Origin: BJHL01 sp040378885
GTDB lineage: Bacteria; Planctomycetota; Phycisphaerae; Phycisphaerales; UBA1924
DNA length: 64,000 nt
NCBI GenBank assembly: GCA_046316615.1
Contig: JBKDAN010000049.1
Span: forward strand, 1 to 64,000
Direction: 5' to 3'
Positions 1 to 9,207 of the stretch are shown one piece after another. The first letter of the stretch is position 1; each line of letters opens with the position of its first letter. A model generated the notes under the pieces. That model was not told the DNA's origin. It made no database searches and was given only the letters and a program-made list of their open reading frames with translations. The position numbers and the translations under genes are program-made.

Positions 1-63
1 CCGCCAGTGTTCTTGGTCCTCCCCCCCTTTGGTCGGGTTGGTTGGTGGGCGGCGGGGCGTTGT

Positions 64-103
64 GGGGGGGGCGGGGGTTTCTGGGGCGGCGGCGGCGGGC
101 GGG
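64..103 (+). other. G-rich tract with G-quadruplex potential
   Basis: The plus strand carries runs of 8, 5 and 4 guanines (64-71, 73-77, 83-86) and then GGG at 97-99 and 101-103. This fits a four-run G-quadruplex pattern. It lies about 140 bases upstream of the first gene, in the non-coding start of the window. Its role is not known; it may only reflect high GC. Confidence 0.45.
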
Positions 104-242
104 TGCCGAGGAGGTGTCGAACTGAAGCGCGCAGTGTGCAATGCTGTAAACTGAACCCGAAAGAACGCGAAGAACACGGGCGGCCACACGGTTTGGCCGA
201 TGAATGCCGGATCACCACGGGTGGAATGCGGAGGATTCGAGC

Positions 243-1346
243 ATGCGCTGGTTCGGGCTCATCATCGCGTTGGCGGGCGGCGTGCTGGCCTTTTTCATGG
301 GGCCGGCGGTGTGGCTGCAACATTCTCTGAATCAGACGGCCAAGCAGGTGGAAGGCACGGTGACGGAGAGCCGGGTGCAGGAGTATCGCGGGCGGAAGAA
401 CCGCAAGCGGTATCGGGCTGAGATCGCCTATCAGTACGAAGTGAACGGCGTGACGTACGCCAGCCGGCGGATCAACGCTGCGGACTATGACGTCAAGGGC
501 AGCACGCGAGCGACGTCGGTGGTGGCGCGATTTCCGGCGGGTTCGCAGGTGCCGGTGTTTGTCAGCCCTGGTTCTGAGGAGAGGGGGTTTCTCGTCAAGG
601 AGTGGCGGCACGAGCCATACACGTTTCTGATCATCGGTTTGAGCGCGATTGCGGTGGGTGCGGGCATGTTCCTGCTGGCGTCGCGCGTGCGCGAGCCTGC
701 GCCGGTGGAGGGGGCGACGCCGCCATTGTGGGAGTTGTCGCCTGGTGTGAGTTTGTTGACGAAGTGGATGACGCTGCTGGTGGGTGGGGGCGTGTGGCTT
801 GCGACGCTGGCGGGAGTGGGTGGGCACTATGTGGCGATGGTGGCGTGGCAGCAGGTTGATGTGGCGTTTTACATTTTCGCGGGGTTCTGTGTGACGTGCG
901 CGGTTGTGGCGGTTGGTGTGGGGGCGTGGGTGTTTTGGGTGAGTCGGGCGTTTGCGGATGCGCGGGTGATGCTGGACTCGCCGCGGCCTGTGCGCGGGAA
1001 GAAGCTGCTGGTGGTGGTGGAGCAGCCGGTGCGCAGCGGGAGCCCGGTGGATGCGATGGATGTGTCGCTGGTGTGCACGGAGACGATTGTGACCGGCGCG
1101 GGCAAGAGTCGCAGCGTGAAGAAGCGCGAGGCGTGGAGTGAACTGCACAGCCCGTTGCAGGCGGGCGGGGTGATGGCGGACGGCGATGGCGTGGTGCGGG
1201 GTGTGGTGACTTTTGATCTGCCGGTGAGCACCATGCCGACGAGTGCGAAGAGTCAGGTTGATCATCGATTTGATTGGGCGCTGCGGCTGCGCACGCATGC
1301 GGCGGGGCCGGACTACAAAGCTGTGTGGCCTGTGACCGTGGAGTAG
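243..1346 (+). CDS. DUF3592-type membrane protein (copy 1)
   Basis: This is a 367-residue membrane protein of unknown function. The first hydrophobic segment is at about residues 4-22, followed by an extracytoplasmic beta-rich domain with the DUF3592 pattern: V-x-Y-x-Y-x-V-N-G-x-x-Y at about 64-76, then F-P-A-G-S-x-V-P-V-F-V-S-P at about 98-111. Three more hydrophobic segments follow (about 127-147, 178-200, 214-240) and a second soluble domain ends the protein. GGAGG at 230-234 sits 8 nt before ATG 243, which favours this start over the in-frame ATG 204. The next gene is a paralogue on the same strand 47 bases downstream. The family is recognised by pattern only; no enzyme motif is visible. 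Confidence 0.85.
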   Translation: MRWFGLIIALAGGVLAFFMGPAVWLQHSLNQTAKQVEGTVTESRVQEYRGRKNRKRYRAEIAYQYEVNGVTYASRRINAADYDVKGSTRATSVVARFPAGSQVPVFVSPGSEERGFLVKEWRHEPYTFLIIGLSAIAVGAGMFLLASRVREPAPVEGATPPLWELSPGVSLLTKWMTLLVGGGVWLATLAGVGGHYVAMVAWQQVDVAFYIFAGFCVTCAVVAVGVGAWVFWVSRAFADARVMLDSPRPVRGKKLLVVVEQPVRSGSPVDAMDVSLVCTETIVTGAGKSRSVKKREAWSELHSPLQAGGVMADGDGVVRGVVTFDLPVSTMPTSAKSQVDHRFDWALRLRTHAAGPDYKAVWPVTVE

Positions 1347-1393
1347 TGGCGTTGGAAGCCGATCTGGCTTCACGCATCAGGTAAGGGGCGAGC

Positions 1394-2467
1394 ATGCGGT
1401 GGATCTGGATCTTGTTCATGATCGCTTCGGCGATTTTCGCGGTTTTCCAGGCTCGGGCGCTGCTTGATCAATTTGTACTCAATCAAGCGACCACGCAGGT
1501 ACAGGGCATCGTGACGCGGAGTGATGCACAGACACCCCGGCATCGTGTTCACGGTCGCGTGTGGATCACGTTTACGTATGAATACAACGGGGCTCGCTAT
1601 GAAAGCGAGCGGATCTACGCGGCGGATTGCATACTGCTGATGGAGGGGCCGAAGTATCAGGAGCTTGCGGCGCGATTCGCGGCTGGATCGTCCGTGTCGG
1701 TGTGGGTCAGTGATCGTGCGCCGGAGAAGGGGTTTTTGCTGAAGGGCTCGCGTGCGGAGCCGTTTGCGTTCTTTCTGTTGGCGTGCATGTCGGTGGTGTC
1801 GTTTGGCATGGGGGCTTTGCCACAGGCGAGAAAGGTGTCGATGACGCTGGTGCGGGGTGTGACGCCTGCGTTGTGGGAGCTGCGCAGTGCATCGAGCGTT
1901 CGGGCGCGGTGGTTGACGAAACTGCTTGGCGGCGGCGTGCTGCTGGCTCTCACGTTGCTTGTGGGCATTTACGGCTGGGTGTCGGTGTCGCAGGAGGATC
2001 GCAACAAGCTTTGGTTGTTGCTGCCTGCCGCGCTTGCGAGTCTGTACGCCGCGGGATACATGCTGGTGAGCGGCGGCGGACTGTGGTACTCGCGGCATGC
2101 GGCGTCGATGCGTGTAATGGTTGATCGCGTGCGGGCGCGACGTGGTGAGCCGCTGCGGATTGTGGTGGAGCGAAGCGTGCGGAAGTCAGCGGCGGTGCAG
2201 GCTGTTGATGTGACGCTGCGATGTGACAAGCCTGTGGGGAAGCAGTACGAGTTGCTGTGGTCGAAGACTGCTCAAGTGATGGATGCGGAGAAGATCAGCG
2301 CGGCGAAGCGAGATGTGGTGCGAGCGGTCGCAACGTTTGTGGTGCCTGTGGAGATGCCGCCCTCGAACAACGATGAGGACGGTCAGCCTGCGATGTGGTC
2401 TGTGTATGTGCACACGCACGCGAAGGGGCCTGATCCGAGTGAATCGTGGGAGATTCCGGTGGATTGA
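1394..2467 (+). CDS. DUF3592-type membrane protein (copy 2)
   Basis: This 357-residue protein is a diverged tandem paralogue of the gene at 243-1346. It shares the order N-terminal anchor, DUF3592-like domain (FTYEYNGARYESERIYAAD at about 57-75; RFAAGSSVSVWVSDRAPEKG at about 93-112), central hydrophobic segments, and a C-terminal soluble domain ending with a similar HTHAKGPD motif. AAGGGGC precedes ATG 1394. The two copies are probably co-transcribed. The stop at 2465-2467 is one base from the stop of the convergent gatB, so there is no room for a terminator between them. Function unknown. Confidence 0.85.
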   Translation: MRWIWILFMIASAIFAVFQARALLDQFVLNQATTQVQGIVTRSDAQTPRHRVHGRVWITFTYEYNGARYESERIYAADCILLMEGPKYQELAARFAAGSSVSVWVSDRAPEKGFLLKGSRAEPFAFFLLACMSVVSFGMGALPQARKVSMTLVRGVTPALWELRSASSVRARWLTKLLGGGVLLALTLLVGIYGWVSVSQEDRNKLWLLLPAALASLYAAGYMLVSGGGLWYSRHAASMRVMVDRVRARRGEPLRIVVERSVRKSAAVQAVDVTLRCDKPVGKQYELLWSKTAQVMDAEKISAAKRDVVRAVATFVVPVEMPPSNNDEDGQPAMWSVYVHTHAKGPDPSESWEIPVD

Positions 2468-2468
2468 G

Positions 2469-4076
2469 TCAGGGCGTGAGCCGCTTGAGCAGCTCTTCGC
2501 GCACGGTCTTTGCGTCGCCTTTGCCTGCGGCGAGCTTCATGACTTCACCCACCAGGCGGCCCACGGCTTGGACCTTGCCTGAGCGCACGTCGTCGGCGAC
2601 TTTGGGGTTGGCGGCGATGACTTGATCGATGGCGGCGTTGATTGCTGCGTCGTCGCGCACGATGAGCAGGTTCTTGTCGCGAGCGACCGCTTCGACAGCA
2701 GCGAATGTAGTTTGCGGCGAAGTTGCAGCGTGGGCTGTGCTGTGCGGCGATGATTCGCTTGAGCTGCACAGCAGATCAAAGAGCTCGTCAACAGCTTGGT
2801 TGCCCAGTTTGCCTTGTTCACGCAGGATGCCGATAGCGGCGGCTTGCAACGCGGTGATGCCCAGTTCGCTGGCGAGGACGCTTCGTTCGTTGGCGCGCTT
2901 GAAGGCTTGTTGCAGCACGAGATTGGCAGCGACTTTGCCTGCGCGGGGGCGCTCGATGCCTTGCAGGGTCATGGCATCGACGATCTGCTCGTAGAAGAAG
3001 CAGACATCGCGCTCTTCGACGAGGGCGAAGGCTTCCTTCACGCCCAAGCTGGCTTCGTTGACGTAGCGCTCGAAACGCTGCATGGGCAGTTCGGGCACTG
3101 ATTCGCGGACACGATGCTTCCATGTGTCGTCGATGGTCAGCGTGAGGATGTCGGGATCGGGGAAGTAGCGGTAGTCCTGCGCGTCTTCCTTTTCGCGCTG
3201 CACGAAGGTGCGGTTGGCGTGGTCGTCCCAGCCGCGTGTGACTTTGGTGCTGGGGCCCATTTCGCGGCCGTCTTGGACCCAGCGGGCGGGCTGGTCGCGC
3301 AGTTCGGCGTCGATGGCACCCTTGATGCTCTTGAAGCTGTTGAGGTTCTTGACTTCGACGATGGGGGTTTTGATGGTCCGGCCGTCGTGGAGCGTGAGCA
3401 CGCAGTTGATGTTGGGCTCAAAGCGCATGTGGCCCTTTTGCATCACGCCTTCGGACACGCCCAGGAACCGGCAGACGTTGCGTAGCAGTTTGGCGAAGAG
3501 CACGACATCGTCGGCGTCATCAAAGTCGGGCTGGGTGACGATTTCGAGCAGCGGCGTGCCGGCGCGGTTGTAGTCAGCGATGGAGTAGTCGATCGCGAAG
3601 CCGCCGGGCGCTTCGTGCAGGAGTTTGCCAGCGTCTTCTTCGAGGTGGGCGCGGATGATGCCGATGCGCTTGGAGGGTTTGGTGAGATCAGGGAAGCCCT
3701 TGTCGTCGACGGCGGGCAGATCGACGCTGCCATCGAAGCACACAGGCAGGTCGTACTGACTGATTTGGTAGGCCTTGGGCAAGTCGGGGTAGAAGTAGCT
3801 CTTGCGGTCCCACTTGGTGAGGTCGGCGATGGAGCAGCGGAGGGCAAAGCCGACCATCATGGACATCTCAACGGCTTGCTTGTTGAGGACGGGCAACGCG
3901 CCGGGCAGCGCGAGCACCACCGGATCGATCAGCGTGTTGGGCTCCACATCGCCCACGCTTGCGTGCGCAGGGCTCGCCACGCGAGCGAAGACCTTGGTGC
4001 GCGTGGCAAGTTCCACGTGGACTTCAAGGCCCACGACCAGGCGCACCGACGCGATCATGTCGAGGGAGCGGGACAT
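2469..4076 (-). CDS. gatB: Asp-tRNA(Asn)/Glu-tRNA(Gln) amidotransferase subunit B
   Basis: GatB works in the GatCAB complex, which amidates mischarged Glu-tRNA(Gln) and/or Asp-tRNA(Asn) in the cytoplasm. The N-terminal cradle domain is clear: VGLEVHVELATRTKVF, then RKSYFYPDLPKAYQISQYD and IDYSIADYNRAGTPLLEIVT. The cradle continues with the NINCVLTLHDGRTIKTPIVE region, and a YqeY-like helical tail ends LVGEVMKLAAGKGDA. At 535 residues it is longer than usual (about 480-500). The extra length includes a Ser/Thr/Ala-rich stretch at about 431-450 that looks like a linker between cradle and tail. No gatA or gatC is in the window. asnS is present at 46.9 kb, so an indirect Asn route would not be the only one. 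ATG 4076 and ATG 4058 both lack a clear Shine-Dalgarno. Confidence 0.97.
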   Translation of the reverse strand: MSRSLDMIASVRLVVGLEVHVELATRTKVFARVASPAHASVGDVEPNTLIDPVVLALPGALPVLNKQAVEMSMMVGFALRCSIADLTKWDRKSYFYPDLPKAYQISQYDLPVCFDGSVDLPAVDDKGFPDLTKPSKRIGIIRAHLEEDAGKLLHEAPGGFAIDYSIADYNRAGTPLLEIVTQPDFDDADDVVLFAKLLRNVCRFLGVSEGVMQKGHMRFEPNINCVLTLHDGRTIKTPIVEVKNLNSFKSIKGAIDAELRDQPARWVQDGREMGPSTKVTRGWDDHANRTFVQREKEDAQDYRYFPDPDILTLTIDDTWKHRVRESVPELPMQRFERYVNEASLGVKEAFALVEERDVCFFYEQIVDAMTLQGIERPRAGKVAANLVLQQAFKRANERSVLASELGITALQAAAIGILREQGKLGNQAVDELFDLLCSSSESSPHSTAHAATSPQTTFAAVEAVARDKNLLIVRDDAAINAAIDQVIAANPKVADDVRSGKVQAVGRLVGEVMKLAAGKGDAKTVREELLKRLTP

Positions 4077-4081
4077 GGGGG

Positions 4082-4170
4082 GGAGAGAAGAGATCGGAGA
4101 ACGGAGAACGGAGAGCGGAGAACGGAGAGCAGAGATGGTTTGTTCCTGTTCTCTGTTCTCCGTTCTCTGG
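4082..4170. repeat. CGGAGAA mini-repeat with inverted arm
   Basis: Tandem copies of a 7-base unit (CGGAGAA/CGGAGAG) fill about 4091-4133. A shorter inverted arm built of TTCTCCG/TTCTCTG follows at 4147-4169, so the element can fold back on itself. It fills most of the gap between gatB and the small gene upstream of it. Same class as the elements at 32661, 41380 and 55461. Confidence 0.8.
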
Positions 4171-4178
4171 TCCGTGCC

Positions 4179-4442
4179 TTACAGCACTTCAACCGACGAG
4201 TACTGGTCGAGGTTGACGTAGACGATTTCGCCGTCGTCCTTGCGCACTTGCAGGCGGTCGAGCCAGAGCTTCTTGTCCTTGCTGTGGGCAAACCAGCTGC
4301 CGGTCTTCATCTGCTCAAAGCCCAGCACCGTGCCTTCGATGGAGGTGCTGAACGTGGGGCGACCGTTGCCCAGGTGGGGCAACTGCTGGGTGACGCGAAC
4401 GCGCTGGCCGGCGGCGTAGGGGGTGGTGGGAGTGGGGGACAT
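4179..4442 (-). CDS. Small conserved-looking protein of unknown function
   Basis: An 87-residue soluble protein. It is mostly beta-strand in appearance: YAAGQRVRVTQQ near the N-terminus, then a G-T-V-L-G-F turn, W-F-A-H, LWLDRLQVR, and YVNLDQYSSVEVL at the C-terminus. This looks like a small SH3-like barrel. The start has no strong ribosome site. It lies upstream of gatB on the same strand, separated by the mini-repeat. No family was recognised; GC-rich third positions support coding. Confidence 0.7.
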   Translation of the reverse strand: MSPTPTTPYAAGQRVRVTQQLPHLGNGRPTFSTSIEGTVLGFEQMKTGSWFAHSKDKKLWLDRLQVRKDDGEIVYVNLDQYSSVEVL

Positions 4443-4505
4443 GCGGGCGATTCTATCGCGCGTGCGGGCGTGGGGGGCGTGGGTGCTGGGTCAGGGTGTC
4501 TCTAG

Positions 4506-6380
4506 TCAGGGGCACTCGCCGCCTGCGAGGACGTTGAGGAAGTCGGCGATGTCGCGATCGTCGGGGAAGATGCCGTCGTTGTTGAAGTCGATGCCGTTGC
4601 ACTCGGGGCAGCCCGAGCCTGCCAGTACTGCGAGGAAGTCGGCGGCATCGGCGTCGTCGGGGAAGACGCCGTCGTTGTTGAAGTCGATGGATGCACAGGG
4701 GGACTGGGCGCGGAACCCCAGTTCGCCGTTGCCTGCCAGCGTTGTGGTGCGGAAGCCGGTGCCGCCTGACTGGCTGACCTGCAGGAAGTAGAAGTAGTTC
4801 ACGCCAGGCAGGGCTGTGGTGTCTTCAAACGAGGTGGCGGTGGTGGTCGTCAGCGTTTCGGCGGCGCCGGGGCTGTTGATGGTGTTGCGAACCAGCCGGT
4901 AGTTGGTCGCATCCGGAATGGCGGGCCACGAGATGGTGACCCTGTCCGTGAACGTGCCATCGCTGGCGACGGGCTTGAGGCTGGCGCTCAGCACTTCGAC
5001 TCGGAGCGTGTACAACTGCACGGGGCCCAGCGGAGCATTGGAAGAGACGCGGACGTAGCTGACGCCCTGGCTGAAGAGTGCTCCGGCGAGCGTTTCGGTC
5101 TGGCCTTCGGGGTTCACATCCGCAGCGTTGACGGGTGTGGTGCCATCCACATTCAGCGCGGTGAGAATGAGGTTTGCGGCTGTCAGCGAGTTCTGCGCCA
5201 CGCCTGCATCGCAGCCGCCGCCTTCACCAGAACCTTGCGGGCCTTCGTTGTAGGTGCTGCCGATGGGTACTGCCGTGACGCGCAGCAGTCGGGGCTCGTT
5301 GAGGCGGAACTTGAACAGATCACGATCGCCCGAGGACGTGAGACTCAGCAGGGAGCCGTTCGCGACTGCGGGTGCGGGCACGGCGCCAAGATCGATGATC
5401 GCGCCTGCGGCGAGCGTGCCAAGATCGAAGGCGTTGGCGGTTGTGCCGTTGGGTTCAAAGGCGTCGCCATAGTTGGCGTGAGCGGCGCGCAGCTCGTCTT
5501 GCTGGGGGCCGTCAAAGCTCGTGGAGAGGAAGGGTTCCATGAGCTTGGACTGATTGACGGGGCACACGTGAGCGAAGCCCAGTCCGTGTCCCAGTTCGTG
5601 CGCCAGCGTGTTGCGCAGAAAGCGAAACGAGTTGTTGGCGTTGGCCCAGTTCTCGGCCGAGTCCATGACCATGTCGCTTACGGTCGGAAAGAAGTTGTAC
5701 GCGAGCACGCGACCGCCGCCGTCGATGGGCTTGCTGCTGACGCGGACATCGCCGCGGGTGGTGCCATTGCCTGCGCTGCCCCAGGCTGCGCCGTCGTCCC
5801 ACGGCTGGCCCGGCGCACTGACGCGCACGTAGTTGATGCCTGAGATGGCGGACCAGCGAGCGAAGACGGCTTCAAACTGCGCGATCCACGTGGCGCGGCC
5901 GCCTTGACTCGCGAATCGCGAGTCCATGTTGGCAAAGAGCGTGCTGTTGGCGGCAGGCTCGCCGTTGCCGCTGGGAATGTTGAGCCCGTCGGGCACCAGA
6001 CTCCACGTGATGGTGACGGGCGATCCTTGCGCGGGCGACCAACTGCCGTTGAGTTGATAGCGCGGGTTGAATCCCACCGTGTGCAGCGCCTGCATCGCGG
6101 CGAGTTCCGCGGCGGTCGGGGCTGGACCTGAAGGATCCCAGCAGGCCTGCACCGTGCCCATGTTTTCGGGGTCCGCCAGATGCATCGTGGTGGGCAGGCC
6201 GCGCGCGTTGAGCGCGACGGCGGCTGCGATCTCGCGCTGAATTGAGGTCAGCGTGGAGCCATCGGGATACGCGACATCAAACGCAGGATCGATGAGGGTG
6301 GGGTCAAAGAGATCGCCGTGCTCTTGCGCGAGCGCAAGAGGCGAGCAGAGAGCGACACAGCACACAATGCGCTTGAACAT
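4506..6380 (-). CDS. Secreted matrixin-type zinc metalloprotease with GC-type dockerin tail
   Basis: A 624-residue secreted protein. The signal peptide is MFKRIVCCVALCSPLALAQ. The metzincin zinc site is HELGHGLGFAH followed by VCP, with the likely Met-turn KLMEPF about 15 residues later. A beta-rich middle domain follows, then a fibronectin-III-like segment (SDGTFTDRVTISWPAIPDAT). The C-terminus has two Cys-bounded repeats, CASIDFNNDGVFPDDADAAD and CNGIDFNNDGIFPDDRDIAD, each ending in a VLAG turn. The D-x-N-N-D-G loops should bind calcium. ATG 6380 is chosen because it opens the signal peptide; GGAG lies upstream, whereas the longer frame to 6560 adds 60 residues without secretion features. 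It is a paralogue of the next gene upstream (6517-8790). Proteolytic activity is inferred from the motif. Confidence 0.92.
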   Translation of the reverse strand: MFKRIVCCVALCSPLALAQEHGDLFDPTLIDPAFDVAYPDGSTLTSIQREIAAAVALNARGLPTTMHLADPENMGTVQACWDPSGPAPTAAELAAMQALHTVGFNPRYQLNGSWSPAQGSPVTITWSLVPDGLNIPSGNGEPAANSTLFANMDSRFASQGGRATWIAQFEAVFARWSAISGINYVRVSAPGQPWDDGAAWGSAGNGTTRGDVRVSSKPIDGGGRVLAYNFFPTVSDMVMDSAENWANANNSFRFLRNTLAHELGHGLGFAHVCPVNQSKLMEPFLSTSFDGPQQDELRAAHANYGDAFEPNGTTANAFDLGTLAAGAIIDLGAVPAPAVANGSLLSLTSSGDRDLFKFRLNEPRLLRVTAVPIGSTYNEGPQGSGEGGGCDAGVAQNSLTAANLILTALNVDGTTPVNAADVNPEGQTETLAGALFSQGVSYVRVSSNAPLGPVQLYTLRVEVLSASLKPVASDGTFTDRVTISWPAIPDATNYRLVRNTINSPGAAETLTTTTATSFEDTTALPGVNYFYFLQVSQSGGTGFRTTTLAGNGELGFRAQSPCASIDFNNDGVFPDDADAADFLAVLAGSGCPECNGIDFNNDGIFPDDRDIADFLNVLAGGECP

Positions 6381-6446
6381 GATGAGAGCGACTCCGCGAG
6401 ATGGCCCGATAGCGAACGCCAGAAGCCACGATCCATTCAGAAACAG

Positions 6447-6470
6447 GGGGCGCTCGTTTCGGAGCGCCCC
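6447..6470 (-). terminator. Hairpin terminator after the 6517-8790 gene
   Basis: A perfect 9-bp stem (GGGGCGCTC / GAGCGCCCC, 6-base loop) lies 47 bases after the stop of the upstream gene on the minus strand. On that strand it is followed by TGTTTCTG. The position fits an intrinsic terminator between the two metalloprotease genes. Confidence 0.7.
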
Positions 6471-6516
6471 GTGTGGGATACGAGTTTGCTGCCCGTTGCG
6501 GATGCAACGTACAGAC

Positions 6517-8790
6517 TTACGGGCAATTGCCGCCGGCGAGCACGTTGAAGAAGTCAACAATGTCTTGATCGTCGGGGAAGACGCCGTCGTTGTTGAAGTC
6601 GATGTCGTTGCATGCGGTGCACGCGCCGCCTGCGAGCACGGCGAAGAAGTCGACCACGTCCTGATCGTCGGGGAAGACGCCGTCGTTGTTGAAGTCGATG
6701 CTGTCGCAGCCGGTGGGGGCCGGGGCGTTGACCGTGATCGTGACGGTGTCGACGCCCGTCACGTTGTTGTTGTCAATGACGGTGAGTTCGATGACGTGCG
6801 TGCCGACAGGCAGCGAAACGTTGCCGGTCTGGCCCGTCAGAATCACGTTGCCCAGGCGGCGCCAGGTATAGGTGCCGATGGTTCCGTCGATATCCGTGGC
6901 AGAGCCCGTGAGGGTCACGGTTTCGCTGCCGCTGTTGTCCGTATCGGTGACGGTCTGGTCAGTGCCAGCATTCGCCGTGGGCGCCGCGTTGCGACGACCT
7001 GCATCACCCGCGCCGCTGTTCTGCGCTTCGCGGAAGATGCCGCTGCCGAACTGCTCGACAGCGAAGTAGTAGAAGTACTGCGTGCCGGGCACTGCGGTCG
7101 TGTCATCAAACGTGTTCGTCGGCGCATCAATGGTTGCGACGGCGACCGCGCCAACAAGACTGTTGGTCGTGTTGCGCCGAATGCGATAGCGCGTCGCGTT
7201 GGCGACGCTCGACCAGCCCACCGTGACCTTGTCGGCGAAGGTGCCGTCGCTCGCGTTGGTGGTCAGGTTCGTGCCCTGCACCTGAATCTGAGCCGTGTAC
7301 AGCTGCGTCTGCGTGATTGACGCAGTGTCCGTGTCGTTGTTGATGCGCAGGAAGTTGTCGCCTGCATTCACCAGCACCGTGGTCTGGCTTTCTGCCGCGC
7401 CGGCGGCCTGAGCATTCACGGTGATGTACGCGGTGCCGATGCCCGTGCCGCTTGGTGGCGCGACGGCGAGCACCAGGTCGTGCTGGTTCAGCGCGTTGAT
7501 ATTGGCGCCAGCGGAGCATGAGCCGTTGGCATTCTGCACTCCGTTCAGGTACGTCGTGCCGACGGGCGTCACGGACACGTTGATGAGACGAGGCTGATCA
7601 ACGGTGAAGCGGTAGAAGTCGGTCTCCGCACCAGAGAGTCCCGCGGTCGAACCGTTGGGCACACCCGACCCTGTGCCGATGTTGGTCGCTGTGCCGGCAG
7701 CGAGCGTGCCGAGGTTGAACGCTGCAGCAGGCGTGCTGTTGGGTTCATAGATATCGCCGTACCGACGCTGCACGCCGCGGATGTCATCCTGCTGCGGGCC
7801 GTCAAAGCGATCCTCATAGAAGGGTTCCATGAGCTTGCCTTGTGCGGGGGCGGTGGTGATCGGGCAGACGTGCGCCATGCCCAGGCCGTGACCGTGTTCG
7901 TGAGCGACGACGTTGCGCAGGAAGATGTACGTGTTTGCGCTGGTGCCCCAGTTCTCATTCTGGTCCAGCACCATGTCACCGTTGGTGGGGCTTGCGTTGT
8001 AAGCGAGAATGCCATTCGCGCCGTCGATGGGCTTCATGCCGATGCGGATGTCGCCGATGGTGGAGCCGTTGCCTCCGGTCCCCCAGCTTGCGCCGGCGTC
8101 CCAGTCAACGCCGGCGGCGGTGACGCGGGTGTAGTTGACACCGGTCAGGGCCTGCCAGCGGTTGAAGACGCTTTGGAACTGACTGATCCAGAGGGCGCGG
8201 TTGCCGCCAAAGCGGTCGTCCATCGTGTTCGTGCCAGGCTCGAACAGCGCGCTGTTGGCGGCAGGCTCACCCACGCCGCTGGGAATATTCACGGTGTTGG
8301 GAACAAAGCTCCACGTGAGGTTGACCGGCGTGCCCACGTTGCTCGCCCAGCTGGGTTCGCCGCTGAAGAACTGGTAGCGACCGCTGAAGCTGTCGAGAAT
8401 GAACTGGTTGACGGTGGCGATCACTTCCGGTTCGGGCACGGAGCCGTCGGGGTTCTTTGCGAAGCATGCGTGGATCGCTTCGGTGGGGTTGGTGGGATCA
8501 CCCAGCGTCATGATGAAGCTGGGATCAACCATCACGCGGGCGATGTCGTGCTGAATGCTGGTGTTGGTGCGAGCGTCGGCGAAGCCCACGTCATACGCGG
8601 CATCAATGAGCTGCGGCACGTACTCGGGTGTTGCGCCGGTCGCCGGCTGGACTGACTTGCCGGTCATGCGGGCGAGCAGGCCTGCGGAATCCGCGGCGTG
8701 CGCTGAGGCGGCGAGCGTCGCGACAAATGCGAAGCCTGCGACCTGTGCGAGCACAGCAGTATGGGAGCGAGGACGAGAGCGATTGGTCAT
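6517..8790 (-). CDS. Secreted matrixin-type metalloprotease with PKD-like domain and GC-type dockerin tail
   Basis: A 757-residue secreted paralogue of the 4506-6380 gene. The signal peptide covers about residues 1-32 (FAFVATLAASAHA). The zinc site is HEHGHGLGMAHVCP, with the Met-turn in KLMEPF. A fibronectin-III-like segment (SDGTFADKVTVGWSSVANAT) comes next, then an added PKD-like domain (PTANAGTDQTVTD ... YTWRRLG ... VTGVDTVTITVNAP) that the paralogue lacks. Two dockerin-like repeats end the protein, CDSIDFNNDGVFPDDQDVVD and CNDIDFNNDGVFPDDQDIVD. ATG 8790 with GGAGATC upstream is preferred over the longer frame from 8883. The likely role is surface or extracellular protein degradation; the anchor partner is unknown. 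Confidence 0.92.
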   Translation of the reverse strand: MTNRSRPRSHTAVLAQVAGFAFVATLAASAHAADSAGLLARMTGKSVQPATGATPEYVPQLIDAAYDVGFADARTNTSIQHDIARVMVDPSFIMTLGDPTNPTEAIHACFAKNPDGSVPEPEVIATVNQFILDSFSGRYQFFSGEPSWASNVGTPVNLTWSFVPNTVNIPSGVGEPAANSALFEPGTNTMDDRFGGNRALWISQFQSVFNRWQALTGVNYTRVTAAGVDWDAGASWGTGGNGSTIGDIRIGMKPIDGANGILAYNASPTNGDMVLDQNENWGTSANTYIFLRNVVAHEHGHGLGMAHVCPITTAPAQGKLMEPFYEDRFDGPQQDDIRGVQRRYGDIYEPNSTPAAAFNLGTLAAGTATNIGTGSGVPNGSTAGLSGAETDFYRFTVDQPRLINVSVTPVGTTYLNGVQNANGSCSAGANINALNQHDLVLAVAPPSGTGIGTAYITVNAQAAGAAESQTTVLVNAGDNFLRINNDTDTASITQTQLYTAQIQVQGTNLTTNASDGTFADKVTVGWSSVANATRYRIRRNTTNSLVGAVAVATIDAPTNTFDDTTAVPGTQYFYYFAVEQFGSGIFREAQNSGAGDAGRRNAAPTANAGTDQTVTDTDNSGSETVTLTGSATDIDGTIGTYTWRRLGNVILTGQTGNVSLPVGTHVIELTVIDNNNVTGVDTVTITVNAPAPTGCDSIDFNNDGVFPDDQDVVDFFAVLAGGACTACNDIDFNNDGVFPDDQDIVDFFNVLAGGNCP

Positions 8791-9197
8791 GAGACTGATC
8801 TCCGCGATGACTGACCCAGAAACGGACGAAAGCCCAAACGACGACCCATGACTTGCGACTCCGGCGATCGCCGGTTTGCGCAAGCTGGTCCCCTGCCCAA
8901 TTTCAATCCCCGATCAACGACAGTTCACCTGCTCAGTGTGCCCGAAGATGGTTGACTTGCAAGCGAATCTCACCGGAATTCATCGGCGAGGATGAATGCC
9001 GGACGTTGTGCGCGGTGCGAGTAGCTCAGCGTCGGACGAGAACCGTCCGAGAACACGACGCGAGGACACGCCCCATCGGAAGTCGCGGCGGCAAGACTTC
9101 CTGCTTGTCCATCTTCCGTCTGGGCAGTGACAGGGGTTGCGGTGATCTTGAAATCTGCGCAAAGAGGTCCGGATCTGGAAACGGAGCCGACTCGTCC
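8791..9197. promoter_or_regulatory. Intergenic region between two dockerin genes
   Basis: This 407-base gap lies upstream of the 8790 gene and downstream of the 9198 gene, both on the minus strand. The visible structure is a hairpin at 8853-8883: TTGCG/CGCAA outer arms around the palindrome CCGGCGATCGCCGG (8861-8874). It lies about 65 bases before the start codon. No convincing -35/-10 pair and no gene were seen in the rest. Confidence 0.4.
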
Positions 9198-9207
9198 TTA
9201 CGAGTCG
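9188..9207 (-). terminator. Hairpin spanning the stop of the 9198 gene
   Basis: An 8-bp stem (CGACTCGT / ACGAGTCG, loop CCTT) contains the TAA stop at 9200-9198. On the minus strand it is followed by GGCTCCGTTTCC, a weak T-tract. Possible terminator. Confidence 0.4.

Noticed and set aside
7..330. Open frame at the window start
   Set aside because: Gly/Arg/Trp-rich translation of a G-rich non-coding tract that overlaps the true DUF3592 gene in another frame.
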